Source: Paenibacillus sp. LHD-38 (GTDB lineage Bacteria; Bacillota; Bacilli; Paenibacillales; Paenibacillaceae). From it: a stretch of 64,000 nucleotides of DNA. The stretch is from assembly GCF_031157315.1 (NCBI RefSeq), contig NZ_JAVIFU010000041.1, positions 1 through 64,000 of the forward strand, given 5' to 3'. Below are positions 51,903 through 61,205 of this stretch, piece by piece. The position numbers were made by a program, and so were the translations under genes. Below the pieces are notes generated by a model. The model made no database searches, was not told the DNA's origin, and saw only the letters and a program-made list of their open reading frames with translations. Each line of letters begins with the position of its first letter. The first letter of the stretch is position 1.

Positions 51903-54175
51903 TGCGCCTCTCCCCCTTTCACCACTACAAAATCTTGCGCGGGAATCCGTCTTCCCTCGACCGTTACCTCGGTATCGTTATAGTTCACGATAATCCTCTT
52001 CCCATTGGAGTAAACCGACTCCTTCACCTTCGGAGCGACCGTCCGGTTGTAAGTCATGAATTGGCCCTGAACATCTCCAAGCGCTTCGTTAAAGCGCTTA
52101 TACTCCTCGATGATCTCGGCTTCCCACTCCTCGTAATTCAAGCTGTATTGCCAGATTGTGTACGCCCTCTTCATCTTCTCCGTCTTGGCGTGCATGACGC
52201 CAAAAGTCGGAGCCGCCCCGTATTCGATGCTGCGCAGAAAATCTTTGCGGTACTCGTCTCTCGCATTGCCCCAGTTCATCGTATACGGCACAAGGCCGTG
52301 CAGCGCCATCTGGGCGAAAGGCACCGCTTCGTCCAGGAACAGGTCGTACGAATAGTCGCCCGCCAGCTGCCTGACGGCGTCTGCGCCCTGCAGCGCATAG
52401 GCGTTGCCTCCCGTAACCGTTACCGCAGGAAGCTTCGATTGGACGGTGTTCAGCAGCTCGCTTTGCAGCGACGCGGCCTCTTCCCGGCTTGTGCGGTATC
52501 TGCGGTTGTAATCGCTGAACAACATGTAGCCGGTTCCCGAAAGCTGAAGTCCGTCGACGCCCAGCGATGAGAAGCTCTTCAAAGCGTCATCCATCTTGTC
52601 CAACGATACCTTGGGGCTCACGATCGCAATCTCGTCGTTCGACTGCAGGCGCGGGAACTTCATGATGGAGCCCGCCTGGTCCTGCATCGCCTGCCGCTTC
52701 GGATCGAAATCGTCGCCGTCGGTGTTCAGCGTGAAATCCGTCTGCAGAAGGACGGTATCACCCTTCGACTTCGCGTATTCGGCAAAGCTACGCATGCCGT
52801 CGTTGCCGCCAAGCCGCTTGTCGACCTTCGTGCCGAAGCCGATCCGGCTCGCGCTTCCGGTCTGCCAGCCTTGGTAGGTGACGACCAGGCGGGGGATGCC
52901 CTGCGCATGCAGCCGATCCAGAATCGACTTCGCTTCGTCTGTCGTCGTCCCGGTAATATAACGGTTACGGAGAAAGCCCTTCTCCGAATCTGCGCCGATC
53001 AGGTCAAGGTACAGCGGAAGCTCCGAAGGGCCTGCCTCCTGCTTCTGCAGGCCCTTCTCTTTCATTAAATAATTGCGGTATTTCGCGGCCATGCCGGAAT
53101 AATCGCTCTCTGATTCGGGCAGGACGTAATAGCGGATCTTGCGGTCCCCTCCGAATTTGATTTTGCTGTACGTAAAAAACCCGGACAGCTTGTCATACGT
53201 CGTCGGCTGAAAGTACTGAAGGCGGTAATTATGCTCAACGGTTGCCCAGGCGTACCTGCTGTAAACGCCTGCGGGCGCCGCATACATGTAACCGTATTCC
53301 TCTCCTTCATCCACAACGGCCAGGAAAGCGCTGCTTCCCGATTTAATACCGTAGACAGGCATCGTAATCGGCTTCCGGTTCGTATAGACCGAATTGAACG
53401 CGCTGTCTATGCCATAGATCGGTTCGCGGTACACGCTTCGGTCGTTCGAGATATTTTCCTTGAATTTGTAGATCGCGCCCGAACCGTCCGGCAGAAGTAA
53501 ATACCCCTCCTGCCCGCGGGGCTGTTCGGCGCCCAGAAACGGGTATACCTTCAAATTAATCAGCGAATCCTTGCCTTCGATAAGCTCCGCGTCAATTACC
53601 TTGGTTTCAACGTAATCGTTCCTCAGGCGCACTTCGATCGGAATCGCCATCTGAATGGATGGCATCGCGAAAGTAACGGCGAAGCCGTCCTCGATCGGCT
53701 TCCAACTCATGATGCCGCCGTTCAGCGATAGCAAACTGCTTACTTTCACTTCCGTCTTCAAGGCGATCTCGAACGTCTCCAGCATGATCGGCGACAGGAG
53801 ATGGCTCCTCCAAGTACCGGAAATGGTCTCCAACGGCCAGTCCTCAGGGTTTGGATAGGAGCGCAGCTCATGCCCGTCCCGTTTGTCCCGGATTTTGAAA
53901 TGTCCGGTATTCTTATCTGCATAAAGCACAAGCGTTTCGCTTTCGGCCACCTGCTCGAAATCGGCTTCGTTCGGCAGCTCCCCATTCGTGCTTACGGCTG
54001 GCTTAATGTCTTCGGGAATGACAGCCTGCTGTGCCTGAACCTGCTCCGCCCGGCCCTCGTCCGAGCTTGCGGAGTGGGTCCACAAGTAAATGCCGACCAA
54101 CGCCGCTGTCGCCGCCATCGCAGCCCAAGGAAGCAGCTTGCGCAGCTTGATGTAAGTTTTGCTTGCTTCCGTCAA
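51899..54175 (-). CDS. DUF5696-type membrane-anchored protein
   Basis: The 758-residue protein has one N-terminal membrane anchor (LLPWAAMAATAALVGIYLW, about 14-32) and a long extracytoplasmic part. It consists of a beta-rich first half (TISGTWRSHLLSPIMLETFE) and a TIM-barrel-like second half (IPRLVVTYQGWQTGSASRIG, LLQTDFTLNTDGDDFDPKRQ, FSSLGVDGLQLSGTGYML), similar in outline to large alpha-glycosidases such as endo-N-acetylgalactosaminidases. Catalytic residues cannot be fixed by eye. TTG 54175 follows AGGAGGTG and overlaps the preceding stop. Overlaps on both sides with the Yip1 and permease genes suggest a complex. Confidence 0.72.
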   Translation of the reverse strand: MTEASKTYIKLRKLLPWAAMAATAALVGIYLWTHSASSDEGRAEQVQAQQAVIPEDIKPAVSTNGELPNEADFEQVAESETLVLYADKNTGHFKIRDKRDGHELRSYPNPEDWPLETISGTWRSHLLSPIMLETFEIALKTEVKVSSLLSLNGGIMSWKPIEDGFAVTFAMPSIQMAIPIEVRLRNDYVETKVIDAELIEGKDSLINLKVYPFLGAEQPRGQEGYLLLPDGSGAIYKFKENISNDRSVYREPIYGIDSAFNSVYTNRKPITMPVYGIKSGSSAFLAVVDEGEEYGYMYAAPAGVYSRYAWATVEHNYRLQYFQPTTYDKLSGFFTYSKIKFGGDRKIRYYVLPESESDYSGMAAKYRNYLMKEKGLQKQEAGPSELPLYLDLIGADSEKGFLRNRYITGTTTDEAKSILDRLHAQGIPRLVVTYQGWQTGSASRIGFGTKVDKRLGGNDGMRSFAEYAKSKGDTVLLQTDFTLNTDGDDFDPKRQAMQDQAGSIMKFPRLQSNDEIAIVSPKVSLDKMDDALKSFSSLGVDGLQLSGTGYMLFSDYNRRYRTSREEAASLQSELLNTVQSKLPAVTVTGGNAYALQGADAVRQLAGDYSYDLFLDEAVPFAQMALHGLVPYTMNWGNARDEYRKDFLRSIEYGAAPTFGVMHAKTEKMKRAYTIWQYSLNYEEWEAEIIEEYKRFNEALGDVQGQFMTYNRTVAPKVKESVYSNGKRIIVNYNDTEVTVEGRRIPAQDFVVVKGGEAQ

Positions 54176-56316
54176 CGCGCCGACACCTCCTGTAGGATCG
54201 AATAGATAAAGCTGCGCAGCTCGGTGCTAAGACCGAACAGAATAAAGCACAGCACGCCGATAATAATCATCGTACCGGCCGTATACAGCAAATTGATCAC
54301 GGTCTCGCCCACCGTGTAGTTTTGAAGCGACTGCACTTTCCAGACGAGCAGAAGAAAAATCCAGACGAGCATGCCCTGATGCAGAAAACTGTAAATCGAC
54401 GCTTCGCTGAGCGACATGCCATTGGAAATTAGCGTGAGCGGCAGGCCGACAACGATAAACGGCGTAAGCGCATAGGCGCTGCCGATAAACACGTCCATGA
54501 AACGACCCTCGCCCCGCATAATGCTGCTGACCAAATAGTTGGATATGACCCAGCCGATCCAGACCAGGAAAAACTGGAGAAATACGGTCATTCCGCTGAG
54601 CGGCTTGATCGCCTCCAGATTGAAGGTGAAGCTCGTGTACGAACGCGACACCGCATAAGAAATATAAGCCAGACCCAGGATGACGAATGCGCTCACGTAG
54701 CTGCCCTTATTCTCGTAACGGAGTGCGGAGAAGCCGTCGATCGGATGCCTCAGCACGTAAAGCGAATGCCGCAGTTGGCCCAGGAAGCGGGAGCGCGGCC
54801 GGAGCCGGATCGGCGGATTCAGCAGAATCGGATAACGTTTTGCCGCCATTTTATAAACGAAATACAGGACAGCTGCCGCAATAATCACGTTCATGAAGAA
54901 ACCGAAATTGTTCTGGAACCACTGCAGACGGATTTGCCAGAACGCGTTCGAGAAGCCCTCCTGAATGCCCGCATCGCGGAACAGCTTCTTCGCTTCCGCG
55001 TAATCCCCACGGGCGTAGGCAGACTGGGCAAGCCCGACCATAGCGGGCGTATAGTACGCGTTGAGATGAAGCACCTCGCGCCAAAGCGGCTCGGCTTCCT
55101 TGTACCTGCCGTCAACGGTAAGGTTATTCGCCTTATAGACGAGGGCGCCGAACTCGGTTTGACGGTACGACTGAATCAGATTCGCGTTATCGTCCAGAAT
55201 AAACAGCTCGTTGCGCGAATTGATGTCGATGGCCGCCGGGCTTTTTACGATGCCGAGCTGCGTCGTATTCGGACTCGCGTCGCCGGACCAGAAGAACAGC
55301 AGGTTGCCGAACGCATCGTATTGGCTGATCATCTTCGAATCTCCGTCGACAACGGAGAAGTTGCCGCTGGCGTCGATGGCGATATCCTTCAGATTCACCA
55401 TCTGTCCGGTCTGGCGGAACCGGTATTCACCGAACTTTTTGTTGCCATCTCCCAAGGTGCTGCTGGAGCCGAGGAAATACTTTCCGGAATTGTTCAGCTT
55501 CTTCACCTGATCTTCGTTCAACTTCTCTCCGAAAGAAACCGTGTAAGTAAACCCGCGCTCGTCGATGTTCACGTTGTTGATGGCCGGAGGCAGCTTGCTG
55601 AGCTGCTTCTCGTACATCTCTTTCGAATAGAACATTCGTTTAATCGAGTCAAGGAAGGTGAAAGGCACCTTGTTGGCTGCAAAGAAGCGGACAAAGCCGC
55701 CTTCGGGATCGAGCTGCAGCAGCCCGTTATAGCTGCCGAGCGATACGATATACAAAAATCCGCGCTTATCGACCGCGACCTTGATCGGCTCGAAGCGGTA
55801 ATCCTCCGGGATGAACCTCGATTCCGGAAGCGAATACTCCTTCAGCAGCTTGCCCTGCCGGTCAAGCATCACGACCCTGGCGTTGCCTGTATCGGCGACA
55901 TAAATATGGCCTTTCTCGTCGACATGCAGCCCATGCGGATTCGACAGCGGCGTTCCTTCGACCGCCGGCAGGATCCGGTCGAATTCGCCGTTCGGTTGGA
56001 ACAGGACGATCCTGTTGTTCCCCGAATCGGCGACATAGATCCGGTCCTGATTGTCGATGAACAGATCGCGGGGCTGCGCGAGCGGTGACTGCATTTGTTT
56101 GGAAGGATCCTTCGGATCTGGGACGAATATATCCCTGCCCAGCACCTGCTCCGGCGCAAAAGCAGCCTGCGTCCATACAAGCGAGCCGGTACCGGATTTG
56201 TAATTGGTTGAATAAGGATAATCGGCGGATACAACCGCCGGAAAGACGATCCATACGAGGCACACGGCCAGCAAGCCCCGCAGGAGACGGATTATTTTCG
56301 ATTGTGCCGGCTTCAT
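54172..56316 (-). CDS. NHL-propeller/TPR/Yip1 membrane protein
   Basis: The 714-residue protein combines a signal peptide (about 1-30), an extracytoplasmic NHL beta-propeller (about 50-360; repeats such as PRDLFIDNQDRIYVADSGNN and NPHGLHVDEKGHIYVADTGN), a TPR-like helical pair (KEAEPLWREVLHLNAYYTPA), a membrane helix, and a C-terminal Yip1-type domain with about five helices (RYENKGSYVSAFVILGLAYI, VISNYLVSSIMRGEGRFMDV). ATG 56316 follows GGGAGGAGAAACT, better than the earlier start at 56397, which falls inside the upstream permease gene. It lies between two permease pairs and overlaps the DUF5696 gene. A role in organising or sensing at the transporter is inference. Confidence 0.78.
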   Translation of the reverse strand: MKPAQSKIIRLLRGLLAVCLVWIVFPAVVSADYPYSTNYKSGTGSLVWTQAAFAPEQVLGRDIFVPDPKDPSKQMQSPLAQPRDLFIDNQDRIYVADSGNNRIVLFQPNGEFDRILPAVEGTPLSNPHGLHVDEKGHIYVADTGNARVVMLDRQGKLLKEYSLPESRFIPEDYRFEPIKVAVDKRGFLYIVSLGSYNGLLQLDPEGGFVRFFAANKVPFTFLDSIKRMFYSKEMYEKQLSKLPPAINNVNIDERGFTYTVSFGEKLNEDQVKKLNNSGKYFLGSSSTLGDGNKKFGEYRFRQTGQMVNLKDIAIDASGNFSVVDGDSKMISQYDAFGNLLFFWSGDASPNTTQLGIVKSPAAIDINSRNELFILDDNANLIQSYRQTEFGALVYKANNLTVDGRYKEAEPLWREVLHLNAYYTPAMVGLAQSAYARGDYAEAKKLFRDAGIQEGFSNAFWQIRLQWFQNNFGFFMNVIIAAAVLYFVYKMAAKRYPILLNPPIRLRPRSRFLGQLRHSLYVLRHPIDGFSALRYENKGSYVSAFVILGLAYISYAVSRSYTSFTFNLEAIKPLSGMTVFLQFFLVWIGWVISNYLVSSIMRGEGRFMDVFIGSAYALTPFIVVGLPLTLISNGMSLSEASIYSFLHQGMLVWIFLLLVWKVQSLQNYTVGETVINLLYTAGTMIIIGVLCFILFGLSTELRSFIYSILQEVSAR

Positions 56317-56335
56317 AGTTTCTCCTCCCGCGGTT

Positions 56336-57229
56336 TCATTTAATGCCGGAATGGGCCATTGTTGCAATGACCTTGCTCTGGAATACGAGAAAAACAATTA
56401 GGTTCGGAATGAACATGAACAGTGCTGCGGCTGCGGCCGCGCCCTGCCTTGCCACGCTGTTAGCCATGTTCGTCGTCAGCGTAGAGATAAAGAATGGAAA
56501 CGTCTTCATCTCCTCGTCCTGCATGAACAGAGTTGACGTCTCGACATTGCCCCAAGCATTCTGGAACGAGATGATGCCGATCGTAGCAACCGCCGGAAGA
56601 ATGACCGGGACGACAATCCGCAGGAACACCATAAATTCCTTTGCTCCGTCCAGTCGAGCCGATTCGAGCAACTCGTTCGGAATTTGGTCGATGAATTGCT
56701 TCATTAAGAAGACGCTGACCGGTATGGCTACCATGGGCAGAATATGACCCCAGTAAGTGTTCATGATGCCCAAATGGCTGACGACGAGATAACGCGGTAT
56801 CGTGACCGTCTCCGGTGCGAACAGAAGCGTAAGCATAATGGTCGCGAATACGAGCTTATATCCAGGAAACTTATGCTTCGAAAGTGGATAGGCGCATAAC
56901 GCGCTTACGCCCGTCACCGTGATGACGCTCAGCACCGCTACGGACAAGCTGTTGAAAATGTAGCGCGTAACAGGAATAACCGAATCCGACGAAATATAGA
57001 ACAGCTCGACGAAATTTTGCAAAGACGGGCTTCGGGCCCAAATCGTCGGGGGGTAAATGAACAATTCCTCGTACGGTTTTAGCGCGTGATTGAAAATATA
57101 AACAAGCGGCAGGAGCATAAACGCGCTGAACAGAATGAGCAGAAATACGACCACTTTCTCGAAACGGCTTAACCGGAACAGCTTGGAACTTCTCTTGAAA
57201 ACAGGTTTGCGGATCAGCGGCATTGCCAT
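56336..57229 (-). CDS. Carbohydrate ABC transporter permease, MalG type (first pair)
   Basis: The 297-residue permease has about six transmembrane helices (VVVFLLILFSAFMLLPLVYI first) and the EAA loop IPNELLESARLDGAKEFMVF. Its start lies two bases from the stop of the MalF-type gene at 57232-58215, so the pair is co-translated. It works with the CBM-fused binding protein at 58202 and the ATPase at 61206. The Yip1 protein gene follows after 19 bases. Confidence 0.9.
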   Translation of the reverse strand: MAMPLIRKPVFKRSSKLFRLSRFEKVVVFLLILFSAFMLLPLVYIFNHALKPYEELFIYPPTIWARSPSLQNFVELFYISSDSVIPVTRYIFNSLSVAVLSVITVTGVSALCAYPLSKHKFPGYKLVFATIMLTLLFAPETVTIPRYLVVSHLGIMNTYWGHILPMVAIPVSVFLMKQFIDQIPNELLESARLDGAKEFMVFLRIVVPVILPAVATIGIISFQNAWGNVETSTLFMQDEEMKTFPFFISTLTTNMANSVARQGAAAAAALFMFIPNLIVFLVFQSKVIATMAHSGIK

Positions 57230-57231
57230 CT

Positions 57232-58215
57232 CTATTCATCCCCCTTCGAACCGAACAAACCCCAGCAAAACTTATTGGATAAATACATGAGCAGCAGCAG
57301 GAACACGGACAAAGCGGATGCGTAGCCCAGCTCGAAGCGGATAAAGCCGTAATCGTCAATCTGGTTCATGATGAGATGGCCGGCATACTGCGGCGTCGGG
57401 TTCATTCCCGACAGCTCCGTGCCGATGCTGCCCGCCTTAAATGTCCCGACGATGGCCATGACCGCGCCGAACAGCATCTGAGGCTTCATGGACGGAACGG
57501 TAATGTACCAGATTTCCTCGAGCCTGGATTTGATGCCGTCGAGTCTCCCCGCTTCGTACAGCTCGGGGTTGACGTTCAAGATGCCCGCCATCATCGCCAG
57601 AAATCCTATCCCCATGCTGGACCAGAGCGTAACGATGATCATGGACGTCATCAGATGCTCCTTGCTCGTCACCCATAGCACAGGGTCGCCGATGAATCCC
57701 CATTCGAGCAGAAAGCTGTTCAAGTATCCGATTCTATCGCCGCTAAGGAGCGGAAGCCAGACGATGGTCATGGCGACTCCGCCCATCAGCGACGGGGAGT
57801 ACATCGCGAGCGCGAACCATTTCCGCCAGCTTCCGGGAAGGATGGTGATCAACCATGCCAGCAGGAAGGAGGCAACGTAGCCGCACGGTCCCGCGATGAT
57901 CGCGAATTTGAACGTGTTGGGCAGCGCATATTTCAGAAACAGCAAATCCTCCGATATCATATAGCGAAAATTTGCCCAGCCAATAAAGCGAGGCGGCTCG
58001 AGCGAATTATAGGTCATAAAGCTGAGCAGGAACGCGCATACAACCGGAATCAAAATGAAGAGGATGAAACAGATCATAAAAGGCGCTATGAACAGATACG
58101 ACAACCGGAACCGCCAAATTTCCTTCAGCAGCCCGTACGCTTTTCCCTTCATGCGGACAGCTATGCCGCCATTGGCATAGTTTTTTTTCAAGATTTGCGC
58201 ATTACTCTCGGACAA
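57232..58215 (-). CDS. Sugar ABC transporter permease, MalF type (first pair)
   Basis: The 327-residue permease has six predicted helices (LFIAPFMICFILFILIPVVC) and the EAA loop NPELYEAGRLDGIKSRLEEI. TTG 58215 overlaps the end of the solute-binding gene by 14 bases and has GGAAGGGGTG upstream; an internal ATG at 58152 lacks a good site. It forms a heterodimer with the 56336-57229 product and probably carries pectic oligosaccharides. Confidence 0.9.
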   Translation of the reverse strand: MSESNAQILKKNYANGGIAVRMKGKAYGLLKEIWRFRLSYLFIAPFMICFILFILIPVVCAFLLSFMTYNSLEPPRFIGWANFRYMISEDLLFLKYALPNTFKFAIIAGPCGYVASFLLAWLITILPGSWRKWFALAMYSPSLMGGVAMTIVWLPLLSGDRIGYLNSFLLEWGFIGDPVLWVTSKEHLMTSMIIVTLWSSMGIGFLAMMAGILNVNPELYEAGRLDGIKSRLEEIWYITVPSMKPQMLFGAVMAIVGTFKAGSIGTELSGMNPTPQYAGHLIMNQIDDYGFIRFELGYASALSVFLLLLMYLSNKFCWGLFGSKGDE

Positions 58216-61183
58216 ATGGGTTCACCCCTTCCCATGGCATGTTAACTTCTGGCAAAACAAGCGGGCGAAGGACATGGCCTTGGCTGTCGATATTGCCGAA
58301 TTCTTGCATTTTCCTTCGCATCTCCCTTTCGATCTCCCCAATCGACGTTTCGAGCGAGCTCCGGTAATTGATTCCGTCGACGACGCTTCGGTTCCAGGCA
58401 TTCTGCAGCTCCCTTTCAAGGAAGTAGCTGCCCGGCACGTTCGGAATTTCCTTGTACCAGCGCCATTGCTCTAGAATGCTGTTCAAATCCTCCCGCTTCC
58501 ACGGAAGATGAACGAACGCTTCGATATTTGAGGTGTTCCAACGGAAGGAAAGGCCGTTAATCGACTCCAGATCCGAGCCGTATCGCTCCTGTACCTCGGC
58601 GGAGGTCCACCATTTGAGAAACTCCCAGCTTTGTTCGGCTTTTTTCGTCTTTTTGAAGATGACGGACGACTGCAGATTACCGCCCATCCACCTGGCCACT
58701 TCCCCGTCCTTCTGTACGACCCCCGGAATCGGCGCGATACCCCAATACCCATTCAGTTCGGGAGCCGCCACCATCAGCTGGATGTACATGCTGAAGTCTG
58801 CGATGCCGATCGGTACGGTGCCGCTCCTAAAAGACTGGTAAAAGCTAGCCAACTGCTGGTCCACTGCGTATACGTTGTACAGATCGGTCCATTCCTTGAA
58901 GGATTTATATCCAGTCTCCGTACCCAGAGCGGTCTGCTGACCGTTCCTGGTGAAATATTCGGCCCCGTTCTGATAAAAAAACGGCATATGTTGAACCGGC
59001 GCCATATTGAGATTGTTCTGTTGCAAGGTCGGCAGCATGTCATAGACGTCTTCCCAAGTGTTCGGCACCTCAAGTCCAAGCTCGTTCAATATATCTTTGC
59101 GGTAATAGAGCATGGAGAAGCTTTGCGTCTCCGGCATCGCGTAATATCCCTTGTCGTAATAGAACGGAATCCAGGTACCCGGCGCGAATCGCTTATAAAC
59201 CGAATCAAAATCCGGGAACTTCGTCAGATCGTACAACCCGTTTCGGGTGGCATAATCGAACGGCAGCGTCTGCGGCAAGCCGAGCGCGACGTCGGGCGCA
59301 ATATCGGCCGCGTTCATCAGCACGAGCAAATTCGTATCCGGAAGCAGGTTGATCTTAACCTTGATTCCTGTCGCCGGCGTAAACTGCTCGTCGGCCATTT
59401 GCTGCAGAAGATTGATGTAATCACGTCCGCGGAGCACCCAAACGTTCAGCACATCGTCATCCATGCTGCTTAACCGCTCCTTCGACTGGAACGAATAGAA
59501 GAAGTTGACGAACGCCCCTTCCGCCTTTTTAAAAAAGGTCGCTTCCATCCTTGGAAACTTCTGATTCTCCGGCACGATAAAGATGCGGTCAAGCCCAAGC
59601 GGCTGGCTTTTCAGCTGCTGCAACATCTCGGCCACTTTGCCCTGCATCGTGACGAAACTATTGGTCTTGTACGGGATCTGGTTCGGATCCGCCAGCATCG
59701 AGCGGATATCCTTAATCGTGGTGAACAGTCCTTGCGTAACGGCATCCTTTCTGCCATTGACCTCTACCAGCTGTTGCTGAACAGCGTCCAGTGAGTCGGC
59801 TATCTTTCCGAGATTGTCCGTAAACCCAGGCAGCTCGTTATCAATCTTCCAGGTTCTATTCGTGTCGTCAGAACCGCCGGTCAGCGCCTTAAGATCGGTC
59901 GCAAGCGCCATCAGCCCGGTTACGGTTTTCTCCAGCTCGGAGATCATCGGCTTAACTGGAGCCTGGGTCACCTGCATCGAAATCGTGTTGCTTCCTTTTT
60001 CTAGGTAGATCAAGTACGGCTGCTGCCGCTCGTCCTCGAGCTGGACGCCCTGCCAGCCGGACGCGTACGAGAACCGGTACGCCTTCATTTCGGAGAACGG
60101 AATTTTGCCGTTAACCCGGATAGTCCGGAAGGACGAACGGTTGGAGGAGAAATTTTGAATGACCCTCAGTCCGATTTTGTAATATCCGCTTTCAGAGACG
60201 TCAAAGTTCCAGCTGATTTCGCCGTTTCCGGACGACCAGCGCGAGCCTTTGACGGTGTTATACGTAATTTTTCCGCGTTTATATGGCGTGTTGTCGATCT
60301 CGTTGTCATAGCGAAGCGAGATCGAAGAGTCACTTTTCCAATCAGCCTGCTCGGCTTCGATAACAATCGGAACGCCACCTTCACTTCCTTCGTTTCCGCC
60401 AGCATTCGGTTGCCTTGCCGTCTCGTAGTCCGGAACTTGGTCTGGAGCTGACAGCTCGATGGAGCCCAGTGCGAACGGCTCGGTGCTGGTAAAGCGGAGC
60501 GTATGCTTCCCGGGAGTCAAATACCATTGCAGCGGGTCGACGTAAGCTCCGCCCGAATCGCGTAGCGATGTCGTCATCCAGCCGCTGATATCCTCCGCCA
60601 TCGGACGGATCTGGTCACCGTTCGAATCGAGGGAAGCCGGGAAAGGATCCTTCCAGCGGCGGTCCAGCGTAACAGATCTCGCTTCTAGAAACTCGTTTCT
60701 GCCGTCGACCGACACGTTCAGCAAAATCGGCCTCCGGCGGTTGTCGTCAGTGACTGGACGGTACGTCAAATCGATCTTGTACAGTCCGGCCTGCTCAACG
60801 AAAAAATCGTATTCGATCCATTCCTCGTTCTCCAGGCGCCAATCAATAGCTAGCGCCCGGCCGTCTACGTTACCGGTTTGGACGCTGGCGCCTTCAATCG
60901 CTCGCGAATAGTCGGTAGCGTGTAAGACGACTTTGCCGTCGTGTACGTCCGACGCTCCCTTTTGCTTCCATTCCGTCAACTTGTCAAGAAAGTAGGGATC
61001 GCCCGTTTCGTCAGCTACTGCCACCTGCGGTTCCGCCGCCGCAGCAACAGGCGCGTCCTCTACCAGGTCTGACGACTGTGAAGTGCCTGCTTTCTCCGCA
61101 ACTCCCGTAGCGGCAGGCAGAAGCAAAACGAAGGCCATCGTCAGTACGATTATTGAACGCAATCTCGTAAGCGACCTTAACAT
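58202..61183 (-). CDS. CBM-fused extracellular solute-binding protein
   Basis: The 993-residue protein has an N-terminal signal segment (IIVLTMAFVLLLPAATGVAE, no lipobox Cys). Two beta-sandwich modules of CBM6/CBM35 type follow (about 55-240 and 265-405; EWIEYDFFVEQAGLYKIDLT and ISWNFDVSESGYYKIGLRVI), then a helical linker (about 410-540) and a family 1-type solute-binding domain (about 550-990; FSMLYYRKDILNELGLEVPN, SVIFKKTKKAEQSWEFLKWW). Ordinary binding proteins are about 420-560 residues, so the CBM part is an addition that may capture polymer at the surface. ATG 61183 follows GGGGAGAG. It starts the first permease group. Confidence 0.85.
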   Translation of the reverse strand: MLRSLTRLRSIIVLTMAFVLLLPAATGVAEKAGTSQSSDLVEDAPVAAAAEPQVAVADETGDPYFLDKLTEWKQKGASDVHDGKVVLHATDYSRAIEGASVQTGNVDGRALAIDWRLENEEWIEYDFFVEQAGLYKIDLTYRPVTDDNRRRPILLNVSVDGRNEFLEARSVTLDRRWKDPFPASLDSNGDQIRPMAEDISGWMTTSLRDSGGAYVDPLQWYLTPGKHTLRFTSTEPFALGSIELSAPDQVPDYETARQPNAGGNEGSEGGVPIVIEAEQADWKSDSSISLRYDNEIDNTPYKRGKITYNTVKGSRWSSGNGEISWNFDVSESGYYKIGLRVIQNFSSNRSSFRTIRVNGKIPFSEMKAYRFSYASGWQGVQLEDERQQPYLIYLEKGSNTISMQVTQAPVKPMISELEKTVTGLMALATDLKALTGGSDDTNRTWKIDNELPGFTDNLGKIADSLDAVQQQLVEVNGRKDAVTQGLFTTIKDIRSMLADPNQIPYKTNSFVTMQGKVAEMLQQLKSQPLGLDRIFIVPENQKFPRMEATFFKKAEGAFVNFFYSFQSKERLSSMDDDVLNVWVLRGRDYINLLQQMADEQFTPATGIKVKINLLPDTNLLVLMNAADIAPDVALGLPQTLPFDYATRNGLYDLTKFPDFDSVYKRFAPGTWIPFYYDKGYYAMPETQSFSMLYYRKDILNELGLEVPNTWEDVYDMLPTLQQNNLNMAPVQHMPFFYQNGAEYFTRNGQQTALGTETGYKSFKEWTDLYNVYAVDQQLASFYQSFRSGTVPIGIADFSMYIQLMVAAPELNGYWGIAPIPGVVQKDGEVARWMGGNLQSSVIFKKTKKAEQSWEFLKWWTSAEVQERYGSDLESINGLSFRWNTSNIEAFVHLPWKREDLNSILEQWRWYKEIPNVPGSYFLERELQNAWNRSVVDGINYRSSLETSIGEIEREMRRKMQEFGNIDSQGHVLRPLVLPEVNMPWEGVNPFVRE

Positions 61184-61205
61184 CCATCTCTCCCCTTTGC
61201 ATCCA

